This document shows, one piece after another, positions 1-5,786 of a stretch of DNA of 5,786 nt. This DNA comes from an uncultured Anaerolineae bacterium (GTDB lineage Bacteria; Chloroflexota; Anaerolineae; Anaerolineales; UBA4823): assembly GCA_937129505.1 (NCBI GenBank), contig CAKZNJ010000190.1:1-5786 (forward strand). The letters run 5' to 3'. The position numbers were made by a program, and so were the translations under genes. The notes under the pieces are model-generated. The model was not told the DNA's origin. It saw only the letters and a program-made list of their open reading frames with translations, and did no database searches. Within the stretch, counting starts at the first letter, position 1. Each line of letters starts with the position of its first letter.

Positions 1-216
1 ATAAATGACTAGACCCACATTCGGCGATGTGGCGCGAGGGATGAAAACGAAATTTCCTTTTTCTGCGCTCACTTCGATTTGTTCATCCGCTTGCAAGGCA
101 GAGAGCGCCTCGGGCATGGCAGGCAAGGGGTTATTTGCCCAGAAAACGAAAGCGAGGCTTGCCAGAAGCAGTACGCCGCTTACGCTCAACAACCCAATTC
201 TTAGCCACTTAAGCAT
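1..216 (-). CDS. Alpha/beta hydrolase, N-terminal part (cut by the left window edge)
   Basis: The minus strand is open from an ATG at 216 to the window edge, giving 72 residues. The N-terminus is a Lys/Arg-flanked hydrophobic segment (about residues 7-26, LLSVSGVLLLASLAFVFWA), which predicts a signal anchor or uncleaved signal peptide. It is followed by PEALSALQADEQIEV, a short beta-rich stretch and SPNVGLVIY at the cut. From family memory, that last element is the first core strand just before a YPGG-type oxyanion turn in a family of small membrane-anchored alpha/beta hydrolases; the catalytic Ser, Asp and His would lie outside the window. A GCGGAG ribosome site at 224-229 sits 7 bases before the ATG. 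The start overlaps the end of the MFS gene by 8 bases, so it is probably translationally coupled and third in the operon. The substrate is unknown. The family call is moderate because no catalytic residue is visible; the reality of the gene is well supported. Confidence 0.72.
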   Translation of the reverse strand, partial: MLKWLRIGLLSVSGVLLLASLAFVFWANNPLPAMPEALSALQADEQIEVSAEKGNFVFIPRATSPNVGLVIY

Positions 217-1468
217 GGGAAGTCTCCGCCTTGGCTCGTTCGGTGCGCCCTGGGTGAATAATCCGCCGGTAGGTGAATGTCAGCGTCCAAACCATCAAGA
301 GAGCGGTAAAGACACCCGGCGCCCAGACTCCAATGTTCTGAATCAGAAAACCGCCCAAGGTCGGGGCGACCACGCGGCTCATCGCTTCCAATGAAGCAGC
401 TAAGCCGAGAATACCGCCCACTTCTTCGCGGCTGACCGCTTTGCTGATGGCGCTTTGAATCACCGTGTTAAGAATCCCTCCTGAAACCGCAAGGGGTAAC
501 AGCAGAACCAAAAGGGCGCTTAGGTTGCGCGTAAACGCCCAGCCGAGCAAAGAACCGCCCATGACCCACAAGGCGCTGATCAGTAAAGCGTTTTCGCGAA
601 AGCGGCGGGTAAGAACCCCAATCAGCCCACCCTGCGTGATCACTGCTAAGATGCCGACATAAGCCAAAACAAACCCTGTGGTCTGTGCTTGCAAGCCGAT
701 GGCTTGGGCGAAGAGCGCGAACACGGTTTGAAAGGTCGCAAAGGCTAAGCCGAAGAACAAGCGCACATGTAAGAGCGGCCCGACTTTTGGGCGTTGCAGG
801 GCTTGGAGCAAGGCAGTAAGGGTAAAGGGCGGCTTGGGTTGTTGAGCTAGTGCTTCTCGCCGCTCGTTGGAAAGGGACTCAGGTAAGAAAAAGAAAATCT
901 GGGTTAGGTTGAACAAGGCAATAGCAGCCGCAGCAAAAGCCGGTACGTTGTATCCAAATTGGCTTAGGGCACCCCCTGCCGCCGGTCCGATAATGAAACC
1001 CAGACCAAAGGCAGCGCCGATTAATCCCAAACCACGCGCCCGATTTTGTTCATCTGTCACATCCGCAATGTACGCTTGGGCAACGCTGATATTACCGCCG
1101 GTCAAGCCATCTAAAACGCGGCTGAGAAAGAGCACCCCGATAATGAAAAAGTTGACTTGCTCGGAGGCGATCAAAGCAGCGATGCCTCGTCCGATGGGTT
1201 CGGCGAGAGCGAGCAAGAGAAAGCCGACCAATGTCCCGAATACGGAAAGCAGCAAGATAGGGCGGCGGCCATAGCGATCGGACAAACGCCCGAGCAATGG
1301 TGCGCCAATCAACTGGGCGGCAGCATAAGAAGCCACCAGGAAGCCGACCACCACCGGGGTGGCGCCATAGGCTTCGGCATAATATGGCAAAAGAGGTAAG
1401 ATCAACCCAAAGCCCAAAAGATCAACAAAGACGATCACGAAAATGGTCAATAAGCGGCTGTTTTTCAA
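209..1468 (-). CDS. MFS transporter, DHA1/TetA-like multidrug efflux type
   Basis: A 419-residue inner-membrane protein with the length and hydrophobic pattern of a 12-helix major facilitator, probably a proton-coupled exporter of drugs or small metabolites. Visible signatures are the DLLGFGLILPLLPYY opening helix (16-30), motif A between helices 2 and 3 (GRLSDRYGRRP, 60-70), motif B around SRVLDGLTGGN (116-126) with its Arg, and the antiporter motif C (GLIGAAFGLGFIIGPAAGG, 148-166). These match the TetA/DHA1 drug:proton antiporter group, but the substrate cannot be read from sequence. A hydrophilic central loop (about 200-215, ERREALAQQPKPP) divides the two halves, and a basic tail follows the last helix. 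The start is TTG: it overlaps the upstream stop as TTGA, has GAGGTGG four bases before it, and there is no early internal ATG. The gene is second in a three-gene operon and overlaps the hydrolase downstream by 8 bases. Confidence 0.9.
   Translation of the reverse strand: MKNSRLLTIFVIVFVDLLGFGLILPLLPYYAEAYGATPVVVGFLVASYAAAQLIGAPLLGRLSDRYGRRPILLLSVFGTLVGFLLLALAEPIGRGIAALIASEQVNFFIIGVLFLSRVLDGLTGGNISVAQAYIADVTDEQNRARGLGLIGAAFGLGFIIGPAAGGALSQFGYNVPAFAAAAIALFNLTQIFFFLPESLSNERREALAQQPKPPFTLTALLQALQRPKVGPLLHVRLFFGLAFATFQTVFALFAQAIGLQAQTTGFVLAYVGILAVITQGGLIGVLTRRFRENALLISALWVMGGSLLGWAFTRNLSALLVLLLPLAVSGGILNTVIQSAISKAVSREEVGGILGLAASLEAMSRVVAPTLGGFLIQNIGVWAPGVFTALLMVWTLTFTYRRIIHPGRTERAKAETSHA
224..229 (-). 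promoter_or_regulatory. Ribosome binding site of the alpha/beta hydrolase gene
   Basis: The minus strand reads GCGGAG, then 7 bases, then ATG at 216. The site lies inside the 3' end of the MFS gene, consistent with an operon whose genes overlap. Confidence 0.6.
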
Positions 1469-2976
1469 GAGTCCACCTCAGGAGCAGAAGAATTGGGGAT
1501 CGGCAAGAGGGAACGAAGGGTAGCAAGCGCTTTGAGTTTTCGGATCAGACCACTGAAGATCAGGCTGTGGATGGGGTAAAGGAGATACCAGTACGTCAAT
1601 CCTGAAAGCCCCTTGGGAGCAAAAAAGGCGGTTTGCACCAAGCGCGTCTGCCCTTCCCCATAGGGCAATGCTTCAAATTGGAGCCAGGCTTTACCGGGCA
1701 GTTTCATTTCTGCCCGCAGTAAAAGGCGCCGATTTTCTTCGACTGCCTCAACCCGCCAGAAGTCAATGGCGTCGCCGATCCGCACACTTTGGGGATCACG
1801 GCGGCCGCGGCGCAAGCCAACGCCGCCGATCAATCGGTCAATGGCACCGCGCGCCTGCCAGAGAATGTTCAAGTACAACCAGCCGGTCTCGCCGCCCAAG
1901 CGGGTAAAAGTGCGGAAGGTCTGGGCAGGAGGGGCGGCGACGATCTCCTGACGGCGTTCGAGGATCATCCCTTCCTGAGTGGTAAGCAACACGGGGATAA
2001 CATCGCCTTGCGTGGTGGAGAGCGCATCGCTCCAAGACGTCTCGATCCGTTGGGCATCCAGCTCAGCGAGGGCAAGCGCCAGCGCGCCCTGATAGTCTAA
2101 GGGCTGAATGGAGGGGAATAATTGCTTTGCCAAAGGCTGACGGACGATCACCTCATTGCGTAAGCCGTCAATCAAAGGGCGGGCTAAGGAAGCGGGGATG
2201 GGAGTGACTAAGTGAACCCAATAGGACGAAAGACGAGGAGTTAGCAAAGGCACAGGAAGCAACCAGCGCTTCAAGCCGCGCGCTGCCGCATAACCGAGCA
2301 TCATTTCACCGTACGTCAGGACATCCGCTCCGCCAATTTCGATGATGCGATTGGCACTTTGCGGTGTTTGCAGCGCGGCAATCAGGTAAGCGATCACATC
2401 GCTGATCGCAATCGGCTGAACGCGTTGATAAACCCAACGGGGACAAATCATCACCGGGATACGCTCGGTCAGATAGCGAATCATCTCAAAGGAGATGCTT
2501 CCGGAACCGACCACAATGGCCGCGCGAAATTCCGTCACTGCGATTCCAGATTGACGGATCGTCTCGCCGGTCTGCTGACGCGAGCGCAGATGTTTGGAGA
2601 GGTTAGTAGTCGGGTCGCCTAAACCGCCCAAGTAGATAATTCTTTCAACGCTTGCCTGCCGAGCCGCGGCGGCAAAATTTTGCGCCGCTTGAAGGTCGCG
2701 CTGATCGAAGTCGGGGTTTGCCGTCATGCTATGCACCAGATAATACGCCACAGTCACACCTTCCAGTGCCGCTGGAAGGGTTTCTGGACGCAAGATGTCT
2801 CCTTCGATGACCTCAACTTGGGAGAGCCAAGGTCTTCCCTGAAGGCGCTGTCGGTCGCGCACCAGCACACGGACGCGATATCCCGCTCTCAGCAGAGCCG
2901 GCACCAACCGACCGCCAATATAGCCTGTCGCCCCGGTTACCAGTATTACACCTTGCGGATTCTGCTCTGTTTTCAC
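1465..2976 (-). CDS. SDR-family NAD(P)-binding protein fused to a DUF2867 domain
   Basis: A 503-residue soluble protein in two parts. Residues 10-300 are an atypical short-chain dehydrogenase / NmrA-like Rossmann domain: ILVTGATGYIGG (11-22) holds the GxxGxxG dinucleotide-binding loop, VLVRD (37-41) ends beta-2, and EGDILRPETL (58-67), YYLVHSM (78-84) and IIYLGGLGD (113-121) follow. RAAIVVGSGSISFEMIRYL (151-169) is characteristic of the SDR proteins that carry DUF2867. There is no YxxxK catalytic pair at the usual place (Tyr115 is followed by LGGL), so it may bind a nucleotide without classical dehydrogenase activity. Residues about 335-490 form DUF2867, a SRPBCC-like fold with many Trp and aromatic residues that may bind a hydrophobic ligand. 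The start is GTG. The product is commonly annotated as an SDR oxidoreductase; its reaction is unknown. It is first in the operon with the MFS transporter and the hydrolase, suggesting a role with a small lipophilic compound (inference). Confidence 0.88.
   Translation of the reverse strand: MKTEQNPQGVILVTGATGYIGGRLVPALLRAGYRVRVLVRDRQRLQGRPWLSQVEVIEGDILRPETLPAALEGVTVAYYLVHSMTANPDFDQRDLQAAQNFAAAARQASVERIIYLGGLGDPTTNLSKHLRSRQQTGETIRQSGIAVTEFRAAIVVGSGSISFEMIRYLTERIPVMICPRWVYQRVQPIAISDVIAYLIAALQTPQSANRIIEIGGADVLTYGEMMLGYAAARGLKRWLLPVPLLTPRLSSYWVHLVTPIPASLARPLIDGLRNEVIVRQPLAKQLFPSIQPLDYQGALALALAELDAQRIETSWSDALSTTQGDVIPVLLTTQEGMILERRQEIVAAPPAQTFRTFTRLGGETGWLYLNILWQARGAIDRLIGGVGLRRGRRDPQSVRIGDAIDFWRVEAVEENRRLLLRAEMKLPGKAWLQFEALPYGEGQTRLVQTAFFAPKGLSGLTYWYLLYPIHSLIFSGLIRKLKALATLRSLLPIPNSSAPEVDS
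1473..1479 (-). promoter_or_regulatory. Ribosome binding site deciding the TTG start of the MFS gene
   Basis: Read on the minus strand this is GAGGTGG followed by ACTC and TTG. It lies within the last codons of the SDR-DUF2867 gene and gives a strong Shine-Dalgarno match at normal spacing. It supports the non-ATG start at 1468 and translational coupling through the TTGA overlap. Confidence 0.75.
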
Positions 2977-3009
2977 TATTTATCCATTATTTGTCTAAGA
3001 TTTGCCTAT

Positions 3010-3038
3010 ATTATAACAGGTTTTTGAGCAAGCAAATA
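3010..3038 (-). promoter_or_regulatory. Candidate promoter of the SDR-MFS-hydrolase operon
   Basis: The minus strand has a perfect TATAAT -10 element at 3015-3010. The -35 element is poor: TATTTG at 3038-3033 with a 17-base spacer is the best-placed candidate. Transcription would begin near 3003, giving a leader of about 27 bases before the GTG at 2976. The surrounding intergenic DNA is strongly AT-rich compared with the genes on either side. A promoter here fits the position of the first gene of the operon. Confidence 0.5.
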
Positions 3039-3056
3039 AGAGGTTTATCAGAAAAT

Positions 3057-3085
3057 TTGGCTTTTTTTAGGATTCGAGTTAGAAT
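3057..3085 (+). promoter_or_regulatory. Candidate promoter reading toward the small CPECG ORF
   Basis: TTGGCT (3057-3062) and TAGAAT (3080-3085) are separated by exactly 17 bases, matching 4 of 6 and 5 of 6 sigma-70-type consensus positions. Transcription would start near 3092, about 48 bases before the ATG at 3140. Together with the divergent TATAAT at 3010-3015, the 163-base gap holds two back-to-back promoters. Confidence 0.45.
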
Positions 3086-3139
3086 AACGAGAGACAGTCA
3101 AAAAGCCATGTTTAGAAAGCACGTCGTTCAACTCATTCG

Positions 3140-3379
3140 ATGACCGCCTCCGACTCTAGTCCTGCTCCATCCGACAAACCCAACCGCCGTAAGAGAGAAT
3201 GGGTATTAGGGGCAACCTTTCTCGGCTTGAGCGTGGTGCCCTGTCCGGAATGCGGCATGCCGGCAGTGGTTCATACCTGGCCGTTTTTACTACTCCTAGC
3301 GATTCGCAGGCTGGCACAACGGAGAACGAGAAGGATAACCGCTCCAACAGACGACGAGAAAGAAAAAGAAGGAGTATGA
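3140..3379 (+). CDS. Small Arg-rich hydrophobic protein with a CPECG motif, function unknown
   Basis: A 79-residue ORF that I do not recognise. The N-terminus is polar and ends in a basic patch (NRRKREW, about 15-21). A hydrophobic stretch (WVLGATFLGLSVVPC, 21-35) leads into CPECGMP (35-41). A second hydrophobic stretch (VVHTWPFLLLLAI, 43-55) is followed by an Arg-rich segment (RRLAQRRTRR) and a charged tail. The pattern suggests a small membrane hairpin with a Cys pair at the turn. The pair could bind metal or be redox-active, but there is no second Cys pair for a complete zinc ribbon. Codon choice looks coding-like. No Shine-Dalgarno precedes the ATG; it overlaps the stop of an 11-codon upstream reading frame as ATGA. 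Its 3' end overlaps the open frame of the secreted-protein remnant, one frame away. It may be a real small gene or the displaced 5' part of the downstream frame. Confidence 0.45.
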   Translation: MTASDSSPAPSDKPNRRKREWVLGATFLGLSVVPCPECGMPAVVHTWPFLLLLAIRRLAQRRTRRITAPTDDEKEKEGV

Positions 3380-3950
3380 TATCTGGATTGATACCGATAG
3401 GGATGCAATCGAGGATTATGTGGTTTTCAATACCAACCAAGGCTTTTTCACAGGGGTGACCGACGATGTTCAACTGACAGTGTTTTGCCCTGTCATCAAT
3501 AACGGCAGCGATGTTGATTACGATGCCTGTGATGTGTGGTATTACGTTAATGGATTTGGCGGTAACACAAATACAAATCTGTTCCACAACAATGTGATGA
3601 CCTTGCTCGTGCCACCAGAGGGAATTGGACTTTCCGAAAGTGGTGACACAGATTTTGACTTCTACATCGTCTCATGGAGCCGCGATGATAGCTCATGGGT
3701 TGATGTGAGTGACGTTTATTCCTATGACGTCGCCAACCCGGGCTTATATCTCGTAGACCAAACCATCACCGAACTGCCTGTTTGGTTGGATAATCCCGCC
3801 TTTTCGCCAACTTTTGATATCTATTTTGACAGAAGGGCGGTAAACCGACTCGGTTCAAAAGGATTGCTGATCTTCCATCAGCACAATGATGGTAACACGG
3901 TCGAAGCAATTCCTTGGGGGTTGGTATATTTACCCTTGATATTGAAATAG
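3339..3950 (+). pseudogene. C-terminal remnant of a secreted, subtilase-associated-type surface protein
   Basis: The frame is open from just after a TAA at 3336-3338 to the TAG ending at 3950. The first usual start is GTG at 3420 (176 residues, with GAGG five bases before it), but the protein-like reading begins earlier: YDIWIDTDRDAIEDYVVFN spans about 3375-3431 and includes a DxDxDxxxD-like putative calcium loop. No ATG, GTG or TTG lies in frame upstream of 3420. The rest is Asp/Asn/aromatic-rich with alternating beta-strand patterns, typical of an extracellular beta-sandwich, and ends in GLLIFHQHND and VYLPLILK. From memory, IDTDRDG..DYVVFN and GLLL..R.N blocks occur in the C-terminal region of Chloroflexota S8 peptidases. 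No signal peptide or catalytic domain is present here, so this is probably a 5'-deleted or frameshifted remnant. It is AT-richer than its neighbours (3541-3600 has 21 G/C of 60). An independent short gene starting at 3420 is the alternative. Confidence 0.6.
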
Positions 3951-3974
3951 ACCGAAGATCGTTTGTCTACTCAA

Positions 3975-4004
3975 AGAGGAGTTACCCATCGAGGTAACTC
4001 CTCT
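3975..4004. terminator. Bidirectional hairpin terminator between convergent genes
   Basis: AGAGGAGTTACC (3975-3986) pairs perfectly with GGTAACTCCTCT (3993-4004) around a 6-base loop (CATCGA). The stem begins 24 bases after the remnant's stop codon and 15 bases beyond the lysK stop. The plus side is followed by GCTTTAT and the minus side by TTGAG, so the T-tracts are weak on both sides. Position and stem strength favour a shared terminator for the two converging transcripts. Confidence 0.75.
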
Positions 4005-4019
4005 GCTTTATCCCTGGTG

Positions 4020-5141
4020 TCATTCCCTTACTAAGCTGTGCAATACGTTTTGCAGCACTCTCACCGAGCGGTCGTACTCTTTTAACGAGAGATGTTCATC
4101 GGGGGTGTGGTCGAGGTTGGAATCGCCCGGTCCATAGGCGACCGCAGGACAGTTCCACACTGGGGCAACAATGTTGAGGTCAGCCGTGCCGGTCTTTAGC
4201 GCAAAGGCGGGGGAAAGCGCTTCCCCTTCTTCGCCAGCAACCAGGCGGATGCTTTGCAGAAACGCGCGCACCAAGGGTGTGTTCTTTTCTGCACGATAGG
4301 CTGGGATAGGATAGCCGGTTGGCTGAAGATGGCACTCTACGCCTTCAAGACATTGAAATAAATTTTCCACCTGTCGATACCAATCTTGCGGTGTGACTTC
4401 GCAAGGCAAGCGCACCCCAATACGCAGAGTTGCCAGATCAAAGAAGCCATCTTCGGTCGAGGAAAACCCCCGCAATCGAGGGGTAACCTGATCGAATTGA
4501 CGCTCTTTATCGTGATTATAGGCTTGCGCCCATTTTAGCAGGCTGTCCCAAAACAGAAACGCCGCTTCACAGACGGAGGGGCGGCTGGACGCAGTGTGGC
4601 TCGAAGGGGAGCGGAAAGTAGCCTCCAGCCAAGCAGTCCCTTTATACCCCAGCGTCACCCGGCTCCACTGGCTGGGCTCCCCAATAATGGCAAACTGGGG
4701 GCAGTATTGGTCAACAACATAGCGAGCCCCATCTGAATCGGCCTCTTCACCCACCGCGCCAATGACCACAATTCGCCAACCCGCAATTTCTCCCAAAGCT
4801 GCGGTCGCATCCACAAAAGCTGCCAAAGGGCCCTTGGCATCCACTGACCCCCGCCCATAGAAGCAATCGCCCTCCAGCCGCAACGGAATTTCTCCGCTGA
4901 CGGTATCAATATGCCCCAGCAGAACGATGGTCTTCTCCCCTGTTCCCATCACCCCCACTGCATTGCCCGCATCATCCCGAAAAGCCTGCGTGAAGCCTAA
5001 CCCCCGCAGGTGCTGGACAAGCCAGTCAACCACTGCTGCCTCCTGTCCCGAAGGGCTGTAGTGGGAGACCAGTCCGAGCAAAGTGGGCGGCACAGAAGCC
5101 AGCATGGCAGAATGAGACTTCTCACTCGGAGAATTGAACAT
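4020..5141 (-). CDS. lysK: [LysW]-lysine/ornithine hydrolase (M20 metallopeptidase family)
   Basis: A cytoplasmic zinc-dependent deacylase that releases lysine, or ornithine in the parallel arginine route, from the amino-group carrier protein LysW. It is the last step of LysW-dependent biosynthesis from alpha-aminoadipate or glutamate. Numbered from the ATG at 5141 (373 residues), the M20 metal and catalytic set is complete: LLGHIDTV (His77, Asp79), GRGSVDAKG (Asp101), [11 protein letters not shown] (Glu132 base and Glu133 ligand), IGEPSQW (Glu155) and NLDHTPDEH (His345). KTGTADLN (about 316-323) is the segment that I associate with LysK rather than ArgE or DapE. The length fits the family. 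A TTG two codons earlier (5147) has AGGG seven bases before it, and an ATG at 5105 also exists, so the start is uncertain. The gene begins 36 bases after the upstream aminotransferase stop, so the two are probably cotranscribed. ArgE or DapE is less likely given the motif and the neighbour. Confidence 0.88.
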   Translation of the reverse strand: MFNSPSEKSHSAMLASVPPTLLGLVSHYSPSGQEAAVVDWLVQHLRGLGFTQAFRDDAGNAVGVMGTGEKTIVLLGHIDTVSGEIPLRLEGDCFYGRGSVDAKGPLAAFVDATAALGEIAGWRIVVIGAVGEEADSDGARYVVDQYCPQFAIIGEPSQWSRVTLGYKGTAWLEATFRSPSSHTASSRPSVCEAAFLFWDSLLKWAQAYNHDKERQFDQVTPRLRGFSSTEDGFFDLATLRIGVRLPCEVTPQDWYRQVENLFQCLEGVECHLQPTGYPIPAYRAEKNTPLVRAFLQSIRLVAGEEGEALSPAFALKTGTADLNIVAPVWNCPAVAYGPGDSNLDHTPDEHLSLKEYDRSVRVLQNVLHSLVRE

Positions 5142-5177
5142 ACCCAATGCCTGACCCTAACAGCCTCGCCCGTCTAT

Positions 5178-5786
5178 CTAGGAGAGGGTCTTGGAGGAGA
5201 TCGTCGTTTCTTCTTCCAGCGGCTCTTGGGCTAAAACTGTTTCAAGGGCTTGGGCTACCCGCTCCAATTGTTCCTGTTCGATGACGAGCGGGGGCAACAA
5301 CCGAATTACATTCATGCCTGCATTTAGCACAAGAACCCCTTGGTCTGTCATCGCCTGGATATAAGGAGCAACCTTTTGTTTTAGCTCAATGCCGATGATC
5401 AACCCCAAGCCGCGCACTTCACGCACGAGGGGGGAATCTATCTGGCGCAGGCGGTTCTGCATCCACTCGCCGAGGCGAGCAGCGCGCCCGGGTAAATCTT
5501 CTTTTTCAATCACATCCAGAGCAGCTAAAGAAGCTGCACAGACAACAGGGTTGCCGCCGAAGGTCGAGCCGTGCCAACCCACTTCTAAAGCACCAACCCG
5601 CTCTCCGATCAAAGTGGCGCCCATCGGCAAGCCTCCCGCCATAGATTTTGCCACACATAAGAGGTCTGGCTCCAAGCCGTAGTGATGATAAGCGAACAAT
5701 TTGCCCGTCCTGCCCCAACCGGTCTGCACTTCATCGATGATCAATAGGGCACCGCGTTGACGGCAGAGCTCCTGGGCTCCTTGGAG
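5178..5786 (-). CDS. lysJ: Class III PLP aminotransferase, C-terminal half (LysJ/ArgD type; cut by the right edge)
   Basis: The frame is open from the right edge to a TAG at 5178-5180, giving 202 residues; the N-terminal half lies outside. LLIIDEVQTGWGRTGKLF carries the Asp that contacts the PLP pyridine nitrogen. CVAKSMAGGLPMGA carries the Lys that forms the internal aldimine. HGSTFGGNP carries the Thr for the PLP phosphate of the partner subunit. REVRGLGLIIGIEL and VIRLLPPLVI are the usual C-terminal domain blocks. These fit the acetylornithine / LysW-aminoadipate semialdehyde aminotransferases (ArgD/LysJ). Adjacency to lysK favours LysJ: transamination of the LysW-bound semialdehyde from glutamate, giving LysW-lysine (or LysW-ornithine), which LysK then hydrolyses. 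The tail is acidic and polar (EEETTISSKTLS). Other class III enzymes such as GABA or ornithine aminotransferase are possible from this half alone, so the symbol depends on context. Confidence 0.82.
   Translation of the reverse strand, partial: LQGAQELCRQRGALLIIDEVQTGWGRTGKLFAYHHYGLEPDLLCVAKSMAGGLPMGATLIGERVGALEVGWHGSTFGGNPVVCAASLAALDVIEKEDLPGRAARLGEWMQNRLRQIDSPLVREVRGLGLIIGIELKQKVAPYIQAMTDQGVLVLNAGMNVIRLLPPLVIEQEQLERVAQALETVLAQEPLEEETTISSKTLS

Noticed and set aside
5..394. A 129-codon plus-strand open frame at the left edge
   Set aside because: It is antisense to the MFS 3' end and the hydrolase start, both supported by motifs, ribosome sites and overlap structure. Its translation shows no domain.
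867..1274. A 135-codon plus-strand frame rich in Lys, Pro and Ala
   Set aside because: It is fully antisense to the MFS gene, and its composition is what the reverse complement of hydrophobic codons gives.
2977..3139. Possible riboswitch or small RNA in the divergent intergenic gap
   Set aside because: Only promoter-like elements and one weak interrupted inverted repeat are visible. There is no compact multi-stem structure or terminator, and the predicted leaders are short.
3225..3290. Resemblance of SVVPCPECGMPAVVHT to the zinc-ribbon part of ribosomal protein bL32 (VPCPxCG.P...H)
   Set aside because: The second Cys pair (CPxCG) is missing in every frame after the first, the basic N-terminal block is wrong, and a hydrophobic stretch follows. 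The match is too short to call an rpmF gene or pseudogene.
3376..3459. ATG overlapping the small ORF stop (ATGA) that would encode a 27-residue peptide
   Set aside because: The GGAG before it is only one base away, too close for a ribosome site, and its frame ends at 3459 while the coherent protein reading is in another frame.
3156..3587. A 143-codon open frame on the minus strand across the small ORF and the remnant
   Set aside because: It lies antisense to better-supported plus-strand frames, has an unconvincing composition with no recognisable domain, and has no ribosome site or promoter pointing to it.

Overview
The window looks like chromosomal DNA of a bacterium, most likely Chloroflexota of the Anaerolineae type. 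Three things point there. A LysJ/LysK-type gene pair implies the LysW amino-group-carrier pathway. An exported-type beta-rich protein ends in a YLPLILK tail, which I associate with Anaerolineae surface proteins. An SDR/DUF2867 gene sits beside a small alpha/beta hydrolase whose N-terminus fits a bacterial anchored family. The taxonomic call is inference; there is no rRNA or other marker in the window.

Region 1 (1-2976, minus strand) is a tight operon read right to left: an SDR-DUF2867 fusion protein (GTG start), an MFS drug-efflux-type transporter (TTG start overlapping the previous stop as TTGA, with a strong GAGGTGG ribosome site), and the first 72 codons of an alpha/beta hydrolase that overlaps the MFS stop by 8 bases and runs off the left edge. 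A perfect TATAAT lies just upstream of the first gene.

Region 2 (2977-3974, plus strand) is the odd part. A plausible promoter reads into a 79-codon ORF for a small Arg-rich, hydrophobic CPECG protein. Overlapping its 3' end, in another frame, is an open frame encoding the C-terminal part of what looks like a large secreted protein (subtilase C-terminal type). Its homology-like reading extends upstream of any usual start codon. It is AT-richer than its neighbours and is best read as a 5'-truncated or frameshifted remnant.

Region 3 (3975-5786) begins with a 12-bp perfect hairpin separating convergent genes. It is followed on the minus strand by lysK (an M20 metallopeptidase-type deacylase) and, upstream of it and cut by the right edge, the C-terminal half of a class III PLP aminotransferase (lysJ/argD type). 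The two act consecutively: the aminotransferase aminates the LysW-bound semialdehyde, then LysK releases free lysine (or ornithine) from LysW.

I see no tRNA, rRNA, CRISPR array, insertion sequence or obvious novel defence-type system. The most interesting locus is the remnant/small-ORF junction at about 3339-3420.
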